Shown here one piece after another: positions 10,744 to 19,825 of a DNA stretch of 64,000 bases. Source of the DNA: Mycolicibacterium sp. TY81 (GTDB taxonomy: Bacteria > Actinomycetota > Actinomycetes > Mycobacteriales > Mycobacteriaceae); contig NZ_AP023363.1 in the NCBI RefSeq assembly GCF_018326285.1, forward strand, positions 1-64,000, given 5' to 3'. A model generated the notes under the pieces. That model was given only the letters and a program-made list of their open reading frames with translations. It had not been told where the DNA came from and did not search any database. Each line of letters opens with the position of its first letter. Positions within the stretch are counted from its first letter, which is position 1. A program made the position numbers and the translations under genes.

Positions 10744-10784
10744 CCCTCACCACCCCACTCCGATGCCGGTTGGGGTGGTGAGGG
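10744..10784. terminator. Shared CACCACCCC hairpin, copy 3
   Basis: Perfect 14-bp stem, arms 10744-10757 and 10771-10784, loop CTCCGATGCCGGT. Confidence 0.6.
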
Positions 10785-10817
10785 ATGAAGCCGGCGCCGG
10801 AGCGCCGGCTTCATCCC
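10782..10817 (-). terminator. Gene-specific terminator hairpin of ardC
   Basis: Perfect 15-bp inverted repeat, arms 10782-10796 and 10803-10817, loop CCGGAG, 9 nt past the ardC stop. It directly abuts the shared hairpin. Confidence 0.7.
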
Positions 10818-10825
10818 TGCTCGAT

Positions 10826-11686
10826 CTACGACGCCGCTCGACCGGAGTCGCTCTCAGCCTCATCGTCGGCCGGTACGGATCGGCCCGCCGCGAGAATCTT
10901 GTCCACGGCGGCGAATACCGCTCGGATATGACGGTCGGTGACCTCGTCGTTGCCGAGCCAGTCCTGTATGTACGCGCGCGACTCGGCCGGGGCCCAGTCC
11001 GTCAGGCCGATCTCATGGGCCAAGAGATAAGCGACCGATTCGGCCTGGAATTCGCGCACACCTTGGCAGACCGGCTCGGCTCCATCTGGCGCACTCGACG
11101 AGGCCGCCGCCGTGGCGGGGGTGGTGTGGCCAAGCATCACATGTCCGAGCTCGTGGAGCCCAGTCTCCAAGGGGTACACAGCCATTGGCGAGACGGCTAC
11201 GCGGCGGCCGTACGAGTACCCTTGTGTATTCCCGTCGATCAGCCGAAACGGCTCCTGCTCAATATCGAGTGCAGCGAGGGCTCGCTGCCAGTCCCAACCG
11301 GGCAGCTCGGGCCATTCGATGTCCGGGCCCGCGGTATTCGAGTACGGAAATGTGCTCCGCTTCAGCTTGGAGCCGACCATTACCCGCTCTTCCTCGCCGG
11401 TTGTCTTGTCCTTCTTGCGAATCGTGCGCGGATGGCGAACCCAACGAGCCCCGCCCGGCTGGGGGATGCGGCCAAGCTTCGTCCAGACGCTAAAGGGCGC
11501 GCACGGCTCGGTAATTCCCTGCATCATCAGCAGAATCTGATTCAGCAGCGAGTAAGAGTAGAACCGGCAGTAGGTCGTCCCCATCTGGCCTGGCAGCGTC
11601 AACGCCTCGGTCAGCAGGGCCGGCCAGTTCACCTCCCCGTCAGCGGCGAAAGCGGGTGAGATTCGGTCCACAGCGATTGCAGTCAT
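10826..11686 (-). CDS. ardC: ArdC-like antirestriction protein with metallopeptidase domain
   Basis: 286 aa. The N-terminal part (NWPALLTEAL, YSYSLLNQILLMMQ, FSVWTKLGR) matches the ArdC ssDNA-binding domain. The C-terminal part carries HELGHVMLGH near residue 180, a zinc HExxH site, with a later glutamate in the QAESVAYLLA helix. ArdC proteins bind single-stranded DNA and protect incoming plasmid DNA from restriction during conjugation. The ATG follows TTAGGAAT; the longer upstream frame runs through the shared leader and is not used. It lies next to the DarB-like gene, also a restriction-evasion type. Confidence 0.8.
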   Translation of the reverse strand: MTAIAVDRISPAFAADGEVNWPALLTEALTLPGQMGTTYCRFYSYSLLNQILLMMQGITEPCAPFSVWTKLGRIPQPGGARWVRHPRTIRKKDKTTGEEERVMVGSKLKRSTFPYSNTAGPDIEWPELPGWDWQRALAALDIEQEPFRLIDGNTQGYSYGRRVAVSPMAVYPLETGLHELGHVMLGHTTPATAAASSSAPDGAEPVCQGVREFQAESVAYLLAHEIGLTDWAPAESRAYIQDWLGNDEVTDRHIRAVFAAVDKILAAGRSVPADDEAESDSGRAAS

Positions 11687-11707
11687 CAGCAGATTCCTAA
11701 GGGTGAG

Positions 11708-11768
11708 TCGTGGGCCCGCCGCGATTGGCTTGCCCTGCACCACAAAGACTACTGCGCCCCACCGACAA
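11708..11768 (-). promoter_or_regulatory. Shared promoter and structured leader, copy 5 (ardC)
   Basis: TTGTCG, 11 nt, TAGTCT, then TTGTGGTGCAGGGCAAGCC and GGCGGGCCCACGA on the minus strand. Confidence 0.7.
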
Positions 11769-11948
11769 GTTCGGCGATCCATCCAGACACCCCCGGCACC
11801 ACACACACGACAATGCCGGGCCGACCCTGCTTCTCCGGCAACCCCTTTGGCGACCCAAGTCAAAGCCGCACCAGTTGGCACACGCACTCACCGCTGAACG
11901 ACGACGACCGACGACCGACGACCGACAAGCGGACCCCCATCGAGCAAT

Positions 11949-11985
11949 AGCACCACCCCACTCCGTTGCCGGGTGGGGTGGTGCT
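11949..11985. terminator. Shared CACCACCCC hairpin, copy 4
   Basis: Perfect 13-bp stem, arms 11949-11961 and 11973-11985. A short CGACGACCG-type repeat (ACGACCGACGACCGACGACC around 11900-11930) lies between it and the ardC promoter. Confidence 0.6.
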
Positions 11986-12005
11986 GCTCGATTAGTGAGC
12001 GCAGG

Positions 12006-12042
12006 GTTGTGGGCCCCGCAGCATGTGCGCGGGGCCCACAAC
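12006..12042 (-). terminator. Gene-specific terminator hairpin of the DarB-like gene
   Basis: Perfect 13-bp inverted repeat, arms 12006-12018 and 12030-12042, 33 nt past the stop of the 1579-aa gene. Confidence 0.65.
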
Positions 12043-12074
12043 TACTCGGACACGACCTGCGGTCGGCCTGGCTG

Positions 12075-15000
12075 CTAGGCCGCCTCCGCCCCGTCGTCGC
12101 GGGCCAACGCTGCGGTGATGGCCTTGTTCACTTCGGCGAGCTCGGCGATCGCTACGGCGAGCTCGGCGGGCTCGCGAATATCGGTAGCCGCCGCAGTGTC
12201 GCGAGCGTCCTGGGACTGCCGCAGAGCGTCGTTGCGGCGCTCCTCAGTGGCGGCGATCTCCTGATCCAATCTGCCGATCCAGCCCGTAACCTGTTGCTGT
12301 GCCCATGCTTGCACTGCTCGCGGGCCGCGTCGGCGAACCTTGGCCGGCAAGACCTCGGTCCACACGGTGTGGTAGTTGAGTTGCAGTTCGAGCCGCTGCC
12401 CCGGGTCGGTATCCGCGATGCTGATGCATACCCCATCGTCGTTCCACTCACCGCGATACGACGAGTAGTAGCGTCCGGGTTCCCGCACGATGCACGCCTC
12501 TTCTGCGACACGCGACAAGTCGACATCGGTGAGGGCTGCGCGGCGCCCGGCCAGCTCGTGCAGGCGTTTGATCCGATCTGCGGCGGCAGCCGCAGAGGCT
12601 TGGGCCGTCGCGGCTTGGTGCTGCAGGGTCCGCACGTTCTGCTGGACCGTCACGTGCGCCAGACGCAGGCCCCGAATCTTCACGGTCAACTCGTGCTGAC
12701 GCATGACCAGATCGTTACCTGCGGCCGCGGCTTTGAGCTCGCTAAACGTCAGCGTGCCATCGCCGCCAAGGTCCTCAATTTCCCGTGCCTGGCCGTCAGG
12801 GCGGTACAGCTGCTCAAAGCCACGCGACTTCCGTTCGATCGTGCCAAACATGTAGGCGTCGAACGTCCCTCGCGCCACGTGAGAGTAGATGTACACAAGC
12901 GCGTGCTGATTGCCGTTGCGCCGCAGGCGCCCATTGCGCTGCTCCCAGGCCGCAGCCGTCCAGGTTGGGTCAACGTGGTGCAGCGCGATCATGCGATGCT
13001 GAATGTTGGTTCCAATTCCCACTTTTGGGGTGGAACCAATCAGAACGGAAATCCGGCCGTCCCGGCATGCCGCGAACAGGGCTTCTCGAGCCTTCGGCAT
13101 CGACGCTTCGTGCACAAACCGAACCTTCTCGGCCGGTACACCGCGATCGATCAGACCCGCGCGAATCCGGCCGTAGCTCTGGGTGTCCCCCTTTTTCGGT
13201 GTGCCCAAGTCGCACAACACCAGCTGCAGCGCCCCCGGAGTCGAAGACCCTTCGTAGGTCAGATCCTTGGTTCTGTGATAGATCTCCGCCACCAGCTCTG
13301 CGACACCGTCGAGTTTGGGCGCATTCTCCTTGATGCCAACTAGATTCGGGTCAAGGGCCACCTTGCGGCCGTCGCCGCAGATGAGCAACATGTTGTCGTC
13401 ATCAGCGCAGGATCGCCGGGCCCGCACATTGTCGGCACGCTCCACGAGCGTGCCCATGAATTCGCCCTGGCGCGCCGTGGGTTCGGTGAGCTTCATTTCC
13501 CGCTGCACTTCCGGTCGCGGCAGGCCGACCGCGTCGGCGCGGACCATGGACATGAACTCTGACAGCATGGTCCGAAGTTCCGGCACGTTCTGTATCACAG
13601 ACGGCCGGCGCTTGGATCGGAAGCCCGACCCATCTGGGCTGGTCTCGATCAGCACTTCGTAGCGAACGAATTGTGCTGCCCACGCGTCAAAGTGGGTCAA
13701 CCCGGTGCGCTCCAGCTGCTCCGGTGCGAGCATCGTTTGCCAAACATAACTTTCGGCGAGCGTGTTCGTGAAGGGCGTTCCCGTCATCAAGGAGGCATAG
13801 GGTCGATCGGGCTTCGCTCTGCGCAGCAGCGACAGTTTCAGATACAGGTCCAAGGCTCGCTTGGACTGCCCGAGGGAGAACCCATCCGCGCGCGTAGTGA
13901 CCTGCAACCGACGAAAACGGTCGGCTTCGTCGACGATGAGGTAATCAAACCCCAACTGCCCAAACGTGATCTGGTTCGGATCGTTGTACTGATCACGCAG
14001 CTTCTCGATTCGCCCCTCCAGCGACCGCACAGCCGAAGCGATGCGCTTGCTTCTGTGCCCCGCATGCCGCGCATAGTTCTTCAAGGCACCTAGCTGGTCC
14101 TGACGCCACGCCCACTCGACGCTGGGCGGCACCGGGATAGACGAGAAAGCCTCGTGGGTCATGATCACTAGATCCCAATCGCCCGTGGCGATTCGAGCCG
14201 CGAACCGGCGGCGAGCATCCCCGTGCAGGTCGTCGCGACTCACGATCAAGAATCGCCCCGACGGCCATGCCTGGTAGCACTGACGCGTTGCCTGCTCTAT
14301 GAGGTGGTTGGGCACGCTGAAGCAAATTCGTTGAGCCAAACCGAATTGCCGCAGCGTCATCGCCAAAGTGATCGCAGTAAGGGTCTTCCCAAGCGACACC
14401 TCGTGCGCGCAAAAAGCCGCGGGAGTCGAAACGGCACGGTCAACGAAGTCCGATTGCCAGGGCCACAGCTCGACTCCGTCGGCCAATCCCGGGAACGTCA
14501 GATGCGACCCGTCGTGCCGGCGCAACACATGAGCATTCATCTCGTGGTTATAGCGATCAACGATCCGCTGCTCGCGCGACGCGTCCTCCCAAATCCACAG
14601 CGAGAACCGCTCTTTGATTGCCGCGAGCTTCTGTTCCGCCGCCTCGGTGGCGTCCGCATTCCGCACCGACCTGTTTTTCCGCGCGACCTCGTCATAGAAC
14701 TCATCGACAACCACCGGCGCCGCCCCGTTGAGGCCGATCTGCAACAGGTCCACCGCTCCCAGGCGCGCCGTGCTGTAGGCGATCTGCGCCTCCGGCGACA
14801 CTCGGCCGTGTGCGGTGACGTCCCACGCGGCCAGCGGCGCAACGTGTTCCACACGGACACCGACCCCAAAGACCTCCTTGCAGAAGTCGACGACGTCACC
14901 GGTCGTGACCCATGGCGAGCCCAGTTCAATGCGGATGTCCTCGCGGCCGAGCCACGTCGGTTGTACCGCTTCCAGCGCGGTTACGTTGCGGGTGAACTGC

Positions 15001-16814
15001 GGATCCGTGGCCGCGGCCGCCAACGCCTCTCCGAGCTTGGTCCGCACATCGCCGCACAGATAGTCACGGGCGATCAGCGGCCGGCCATCGCGAGGGTTGC
15101 GGTAGGCCAACTCCCCCAGCGCCTCGAACGCCGCCTCTGGATCGTCAAGGCCCAACAGTCCGGCGATCCGCGTCAGGTCCAAGCCCCTGCCCTCACCCAT
15201 GCTGATGGCTAGCGCCTCGCCCGCCGTCGCCGCGCGCGTCGCCGCCTCGGGCCGCTTGTTGACCCGCCGCAGCAGGATCGGCGCGGGCGAGGCCTCCCCG
15301 CTCTCCTGATCGAATCGTTCGAGTGCAAAGACCAGCGGAGCATCGGGGTCTTGCCGAAAGCCGCCGAGTGGGGGTGTGCGCCATCCCAAGCGGGGCATAT
15401 CCGTCTCCGGGTCGACCTTCCCGACCGTGCTGACCCCGCGATTGAGTGCGCCATAGCGCGCCACGTACCGCTGGTAGGACTCACGGCATGCGGTGCGCAG
15501 CGGCTCCAGGGTTGACGCCGGGCAGTCCCAGTCCGATTCGGCTTCCATCAGTGCTACCGCGGCATCCCGGAGACCGATCAGTGCGCGCAGCTCGGCGCTG
15601 GCCCGGGGAATCACGGTCAGGGCGCCGTCACTGACCCGGACAACCTGGTCGTCGACGATATGCAGCGACCCGTCTTTGCGGCCCTGGTCGTCGGTCAGTC
15701 GGATATCTCCGAGATCAGCCAAGGGCTCCACGCCAGCCGCATACGGCACCAGCAGCGGCTTGACCGCCTCGAATGCGGCCGCCACGGCGGCCTCGGGCTC
15801 GTCGGCGTCTACTGCCAGGGGTTGGCGATCAAAGCCAGTCAGCCGCATCGTGCCGGCCACAAGTTCGGGATGGTCCTCCCAGAATCGGCTCACCACCTCG
15901 CGGCACCAGCGATCGCCCACCGTCCCGGCAAGAGTCGTCGTGCGGTCGCCGCGCGGCGACTTCCACCCGTGGGAACCGTCATCGCCGCGAACCCGCAGGA
16001 TCAGGACGTCAGCGATCACATCCGTACCGGACGAGCTGAAGTACTTCGACGGCAACCGCACCGCCGCGATCAGATCAGCCTCACTGGCAATGGTCGAGGA
16101 CAAGCCGTGTGCGCTGTCCATCTCATGCCGCGATGTCACCACCACCACGTATCCGCCCGGGCGCACCGCTGAAACCGCTCGTGTCACGCAGTACTCATGC
16201 AGCGCGCCGTAAAACCCGGTGGCACCGTCGTACACCCGCGAGCCCGAGAACGGAACATTTCCGATCGCGGCATCAAACCGCTTGTGCGGCAGCGACACTT
16301 TCTGCAGCTCCCCGGTGATGATGGTCGCGCCGGGATGCAGCACCCGCGCGATTCTCGCAGAGATCGGATCCGCCTCTACGCCCGTCACAGACACCGCCAG
16401 GTCCTCCGGCACATGCTCGAAGAACGCCCCCGTTCCGCAGCCCAGATCAAGCACCGACCCGCCGCTGAATCCGGCGGACCGCAACACCTCCCAGACGTGC
16501 CCAACCAACGCCGGCGGGGTGAAGAACGATGTGTCCACGACGTCAGCGGCCGAGGACATCACTTCACCAGCTTGGCCGACAACATCATCGAGTTCGTCGG
16601 CCAACGCAGCCCACGCCCCGGCAGGCTCAGCATCAAACAGCGGAGCCACCGGCCCCCAACCCGGAAACGCCTGCAGCACGGCGCGCTGCCGCTCATTCGG
16701 TAGGGAGCCGTCAACCTCGGAGAGCGTCCGCACCGCGGCAATCGCTCTACGCGCCAACGTCACCCCCCGACCAGCCGAACGGCCCTGACGCTGCATAGTT
16801 TTCACGGTCGACAT
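12075..16814 (-). CDS. DarB-like N6-adenine methyltransferase/superfamily 2 helicase
   Basis: 1579 aa. Residues 121-129 are VLDLGCGTG (SAM-binding motif I) and 185-190 are GNVPFS, a variant of the NPPY catalytic motif. An SF2 helicase follows: VSLGKT near residue 805 (Walker A variant), VDEAD near 960, MTGTPFTN near 1010, TPKVGIGTN near 1258 and QRNGRLRRNGN near 1295. The C-terminus is helical and coiled-coil-like. This fusion resembles phage P1 DarB and similar plasmid proteins that protect DNA from type I restriction. The ATG follows CTGGAGGG; the upstream open frame crosses the shared leader. It is the largest gene of the anti-restriction set with ardC and the DpdA-like gene. Confidence 0.8.
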   Translation of the reverse strand: MSTVKTMQRQGRSAGRGVTLARRAIAAVRTLSEVDGSLPNERQRAVLQAFPGWGPVAPLFDAEPAGAWAALADELDDVVGQAGEVMSSAADVVDTSFFTPPALVGHVWEVLRSAGFSGGSVLDLGCGTGAFFEHVPEDLAVSVTGVEADPISARIARVLHPGATIITGELQKVSLPHKRFDAAIGNVPFSGSRVYDGATGFYGALHEYCVTRAVSAVRPGGYVVVVTSRHEMDSAHGLSSTIASEADLIAAVRLPSKYFSSSGTDVIADVLILRVRGDDGSHGWKSPRGDRTTTLAGTVGDRWCREVVSRFWEDHPELVAGTMRLTGFDRQPLAVDADEPEAAVAAAFEAVKPLLVPYAAGVEPLADLGDIRLTDDQGRKDGSLHIVDDQVVRVSDGALTVIPRASAELRALIGLRDAAVALMEAESDWDCPASTLEPLRTACRESYQRYVARYGALNRGVSTVGKVDPETDMPRLGWRTPPLGGFRQDPDAPLVFALERFDQESGEASPAPILLRRVNKRPEAATRAATAGEALAISMGEGRGLDLTRIAGLLGLDDPEAAFEALGELAYRNPRDGRPLIARDYLCGDVRTKLGEALAAAATDPQFTRNVTALEAVQPTWLGREDIRIELGSPWVTTGDVVDFCKEVFGVGVRVEHVAPLAAWDVTAHGRVSPEAQIAYSTARLGAVDLLQIGLNGAAPVVVDEFYDEVARKNRSVRNADATEAAEQKLAAIKERFSLWIWEDASREQRIVDRYNHEMNAHVLRRHDGSHLTFPGLADGVELWPWQSDFVDRAVSTPAAFCAHEVSLGKTLTAITLAMTLRQFGLAQRICFSVPNHLIEQATRQCYQAWPSGRFLIVSRDDLHGDARRRFAARIATGDWDLVIMTHEAFSSIPVPPSVEWAWRQDQLGALKNYARHAGHRSKRIASAVRSLEGRIEKLRDQYNDPNQITFGQLGFDYLIVDEADRFRRLQVTTRADGFSLGQSKRALDLYLKLSLLRRAKPDRPYASLMTGTPFTNTLAESYVWQTMLAPEQLERTGLTHFDAWAAQFVRYEVLIETSPDGSGFRSKRRPSVIQNVPELRTMLSEFMSMVRADAVGLPRPEVQREMKLTEPTARQGEFMGTLVERADNVRARRSCADDDNMLLICGDGRKVALDPNLVGIKENAPKLDGVAELVAEIYHRTKDLTYEGSSTPGALQLVLCDLGTPKKGDTQSYGRIRAGLIDRGVPAEKVRFVHEASMPKAREALFAACRDGRISVLIGSTPKVGIGTNIQHRMIALHHVDPTWTAAAWEQRNGRLRRNGNQHALVYIYSHVARGTFDAYMFGTIERKSRGFEQLYRPDGQAREIEDLGGDGTLTFSELKAAAAGNDLVMRQHELTVKIRGLRLAHVTVQQNVRTLQHQAATAQASAAAAADRIKRLHELAGRRAALTDVDLSRVAEEACIVREPGRYYSSYRGEWNDDGVCISIADTDPGQRLELQLNYHTVWTEVLPAKVRRRGPRAVQAWAQQQVTGWIGRLDQEIAATEERRNDALRQSQDARDTAAATDIREPAELAVAIAELAEVNKAITAALARDDGAEAA

Positions 16815-16833
16815 ATCGAAACCCTCCAGGGAA

Positions 16834-16893
16834 AGTGGGCCCGCCGTGATTGGCGTGCCCTGCGCCGACCAATCTACACACCCCCACCGACAA
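16834..16893 (-). promoter_or_regulatory. Shared promoter and structured leader, copy 6 (DarB-like gene)
   Basis: TTGTCG, 11 nt, TAGATT, then GGTCGGCGCAGGGCACGCC and GGCGGGCCCACTT on the minus strand. Confidence 0.7.
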
Positions 16894-16940
16894 AACCCGC
16901 AACCGCATCGCGCCCAATTCCACTGCACCGCAGCGCATCC

Positions 16941-16987
16941 GAACTACCACCACCCCACTCCTATGCCGGGTGGGGTGGTGGTAGTTC
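16941..16987. terminator. Shared CACCACCCC hairpin, copy 5
   Basis: The longest copy: perfect 18-bp stem, arms 16941-16958 and 16970-16987, loop TCCTATGCCGG. Confidence 0.65.
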
Positions 16988-17022
16988 GGCGAGGCCATCT
17001 CGTCGAACAGCCACCACGCGGC

Positions 17023-17220
17023 CTACCGCCCCTGCACCGCCACCAGCTCCGACGACACGAAGCGCACAGAAATCCCCGTCAGCTCCCCCGTCGCAACATC
17101 AACGCGGCGAATATCCCGCAGATCACCCTGTGCCCCAACAACTTTGCACACAAAGCCACCAAGGCCTTCGGTGCACGGCACCCCGTCACGGACTTTCACA
17201 AACGAACCAACGGCGACCAT
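17023..17220 (-). CDS. Small conserved protein (GSFVxVR...GDLRDIRRVD family)
   Basis: 65 aa, function not recognised. It is paralogous to the first 65 residues of the 297-aa protein at 7983-8876 and to the broken gene at 10603. The ATG follows CGGAGGTGTGGCG. It is a single-gene unit between the shared promoter (17239-17301) and the shared hairpin (16941-16987). Small size and several copies suggest a binding or adaptor module rather than an enzyme. Confidence 0.7.
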   Translation of the reverse strand: MVAVGSFVKVRDGVPCTEGLGGFVCKVVGAQGDLRDIRRVDVATGELTGISVRFVSSELVAVQGR

Positions 17221-17238
17221 CGCCACACCTCCGAGTGA

Positions 17239-17301
17239 TTGGTGGGCCCGCCGCGATTGGCTTGCCCTGCACCACAAACATTACCGGCACCCACCGACAA
17301 A
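17239..17301 (-). promoter_or_regulatory. Shared promoter and structured leader, copy 7 (65-aa gene)
   Basis: TTGTCG, 11 nt, TAATGT, then TTGTGGTGCAGGGCAAGCC and GGCGGGCCCACCA on the minus strand; close to the consensus. Confidence 0.7.
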
Positions 17302-17385
17302 AATTCGTCCGCGCAATCCGCAATCCGGCTCGACGACAACGAAGCCCAAGCCGCCGCAAACCCACTGCCACGCAAACACATCCGT

Positions 17386-17424
17386 AACCACCACCCCACT
17401 CCCATGCCGGGTGGGGTGGTGGTT
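17386..17424. terminator. Shared CACCACCCC hairpin, copy 6
   Basis: Perfect 14-bp stem, arms 17386-17399 and 17411-17424. It is the outermost copy, so these hairpins bracket units rather than only following stop codons. Between it and the plus-strand promoter at 17595 I see no gene. Confidence 0.6.
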
Positions 17425-17594
17425 GGAGGGCGTAGGCGATTCGGACTCGGGCCGTCTCGCAGATGCGTCCAGTGAACCGGTCCGGCCGCAACAGAGCGAC
17501 TCATGCCCGACGCAAGGAAGTCGAGCCAGCCCAAACTAACCCCGTCCAGCGTGCGGCGCACGACAGACTTCAACGCCTTCGGCCGCACCGAATC

Positions 17595-17617
17595 TTGTCG
17601 GTGGCCGGCCGTAATCT
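17595..17617 (+). promoter_or_regulatory. Shared promoter box, plus strand, without the leader
   Basis: TTGTCG at 17595-17600, 11 nt, TAATCT at 17612-17617. Identical box and spacing to the minus-strand copies, but without the GCAGGGC..GGGCCC leader. It drives the small genes at 17650 and 17810. Confidence 0.6.
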
Positions 17618-17649
17618 AGCCACCACAAACCGAAAGAAGGTGACCCGCA

Positions 17650-17823
17650 ATGATTGCGGACGAAGCGGTAGTGCGGACGGTATTCTTAAGTGCAGGAGCC
17701 GATCCGGAGAAGTTGGCACGCTGGATGTCTCAGAACATTCCCCAGCATGCCGCCGGCCCCTCGGCCAAACCAGACGCAGACGCGTTTCCCACGAAAGGAA
17801 CTCCCGTACGTGCCAGCCGCTGA
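17650..17823 (+). CDS. Small hypothetical protein
   Basis: 57 aa. Begins ATGATTGCGGAC after GAAAGAAGGTGA. An N-terminal helix (VVRTVFLSAGADPEKLARWM) is followed by a polar tail. It overlaps the start of the next gene by 14 nt in another frame. It has the shared promoter box at 17595. No family recognised. Confidence 0.55.
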   Translation: MIADEAVVRTVFLSAGADPEKLARWMSQNIPQHAAGPSAKPDADAFPTKGTPVRASR

Positions 17824-18019
17824 CGTTCTCAACTTCGTCGGATCACACCCGCAAATGGCCCTCGGAGTTGCCGCCGGCGCCGGCCTCACCGCCATCGTGC
17901 ACAAGGTGATCCGCCGTATCAAGTGGGCATTCACCACCGGCGTGGCGATGGCCTTCGGGGGCGGAGCCGCCGGCGGCCTAGCCCCGCAGGTGAACGACCT
18001 GATCCAACACTTTCATTGA
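17810..18019 (+). CDS. Small membrane protein
   Basis: 69 aa from a GTG after AAAGGAACTCCC. Two short hydrophobic, Gly/Ala-rich segments (MALGVAAGAGLTAIVHKV and AFTTGVAMAFGGGAAGGLA) flank a basic stretch KVIRRIK, suggesting a small integral membrane protein. It is coupled to the preceding 57-aa gene. The IS607-type element follows directly. Confidence 0.5.
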   Translation: MPAADVLNFVGSHPQMALGVAAGAGLTAIVHKVIRRIKWAFTTGVAMAFGGGAAGGLAPQVNDLIQHFH

Positions 18020-18051
18020 TCAGCCGGTCCAGCGCCTGCACCGATAAGCGT

Positions 18052-19825
18052 CTATCGGTCTCTGACACTTGCTGACACGTGGGTGTCGCTGGTGCCGGGG
18101 ATCGGTTGTGCAGAGGTGCGTGCTGCCGGGTTGGCAGTTGGCTGGTCTCTGTCCCACACGGACGCTGTGCGTGCAGGAGTGATCGGGTGCTGGTCGCTGG
18201 CCAGTTGGGTGGGGGTGGTGTTGCGGACGCGTTTGTGGCGCCGTTGTTTCGGGGTGGTGGTGGTCTTGTCTCGGGTTCTGCGCACTGGTTGGTGCGCCAC
18301 GGTGCTGACGCGTTTCGATTTGCCTTTGGGCCGTTTGATTTTCGTCTTGGCCAGCAGAACCCGTTTGGCGATGTTCTGCCCGGCGATCTGATCCCGGTTC
18401 GCCAGGCGGATACCGCACTCGGTGCAGGTTGCGGTGTGGTAGCCGCCGGGGCGGGTCAGTTCCTGGTCGCAGCCCGGGCAGTTCGCGGAGGTGCCCCGGG
18501 GTGGGCACATCACCACTTCCAGGCCCGCCTTGGCGGCGGTATGTTCCAGCGCCGCGACCGCACGCCGGCGTGCAGATTGGGCGGCACGGTTGTTATTGAC
18601 CGGTCCATGCCCGCGCGATTCGAGGTCACGCAGATCTTCCACGGCTATTACCCCGGCACCCGAGGCGGTGGCCATCGTGGTCATGGTTGCCGCGAAATCG
18701 AATGCCATGTCCCGGTTGATCCGCGCCCGCTTGGCTCCCACGGCGCGGCGGTGATCGCGCAGGACAGCGATTTTCGTCATCAGTCGGGCCTGCGTCAGTT
18801 CAGGTGCGGTGGCGGCGAGGTTGGTGAGCCGGGCAATCTTGCCCGTCAGCGCCTGACCTTCGGCCTGCAGCCGGGCCAGCCGCACACCCAGTCCCCCGAT
18901 CGTCATACACATGGGTTCGAGCGTCGGTGACCAGCTGTCCGCCGCGCTCGACAACCATCGTGGCCGCACCCAACGAGGCCGGCGACCAATCGATACCCAG
19001 AGCCGCAGTCGCGGTGGCTGTCGCCGGTTCCGGGACGGATTCGGTGATCGTGAACCGCAACAACGGTTTACCCCGGGCCATGCTGATGGTGGGCAGGTGC
19101 CAGCAGGCGATGTCGCGCTGTTTCAGGTGCGGTGGGGTGGGGCACCACAACCGGCACCATGACCAGTCGCCGCGCCCTGCCGGCTGCGGGCAGGTGGGCA
19201 ATTTGATCCGCAGCCACGCCCTGTCTGGACCCGAATCGACTAGCTCGACAAACTGACTATCGGCCGCCCCGAGCCGCGCGATCCGCGCCACGTTGGGTGG
19301 GTCCTGAATCTCGGTGATCGATGTGACGGGGACGTCACCGGCGCGGCGCAGCTGGCGAGACAAGTTCCGCAGAAATGCCGCACTCACGTACCGGCCCTGG
19401 CCGTCACTGAGCTGCTGGTGATCCAGCCGGCCCTGCTCATCGAGGGCCGCGAGCACCGCGGGGATCAGCGCGTCCCGAAACGCCACGGTCTTGAGCACTG
19501 GAACCACGTTGGCCTGGGCTAGGCGCACCACCCGGGAGGGCACGTACACGCCATCCGGCGGCGCCGGTACCCAGCCCAGCCGGGAGGCGACCACTGCTGC
19601 TGTCGACGGAAGTTTGCGGCCCAGCGCATCGATCCCGGCATGTAGTGCGGCGAAAACCTCGGGCCGCCAACATGACTGCATCAACTCGGCGCTCATCTGG
19701 TGCACCAGGTTCAGCAGCCAGCCCAGCCGTTGATCGGCGTCCACTTCCTCACCGGTGCTGTCCTCGACCGCCACGGCGATCCGCAGCGGCACCGCCGACT
19801 GGATCACCGCCATGTCACTGCTCAC
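18052..19825 (-). pseudogene. tnpB: TnpB (RuvC-like RNA-guided nuclease family), one frameshift
   Basis: The first frame (19825 to about 18900) includes GIDWSPASLG, the first RuvC Asp motif. The second frame (18052 onward) has IAVEDLRDLESRG (Glu), the zinc pairs CPGC and CTECG, and NRDQIAGQNIA (last Asp). Removing one C from the CCCCC run at 18893-18897 (GGGGG in the gene) joins them as DDRGLGVRLARL. All catalytic residues survive, so this is either a sequencing error or a very recent lesion. The C-terminal tail beyond the last Asp is long and basic. The GTG start overlaps the tnpA stop. Confidence 0.8.

Noticed and set aside
11973..13343. A 456-codon plus-strand frame
   Set aside because: Antisense to the C-terminus of the DarB-like gene, begins inside its terminator and has no recognisable domains; a GC-rich shadow frame.
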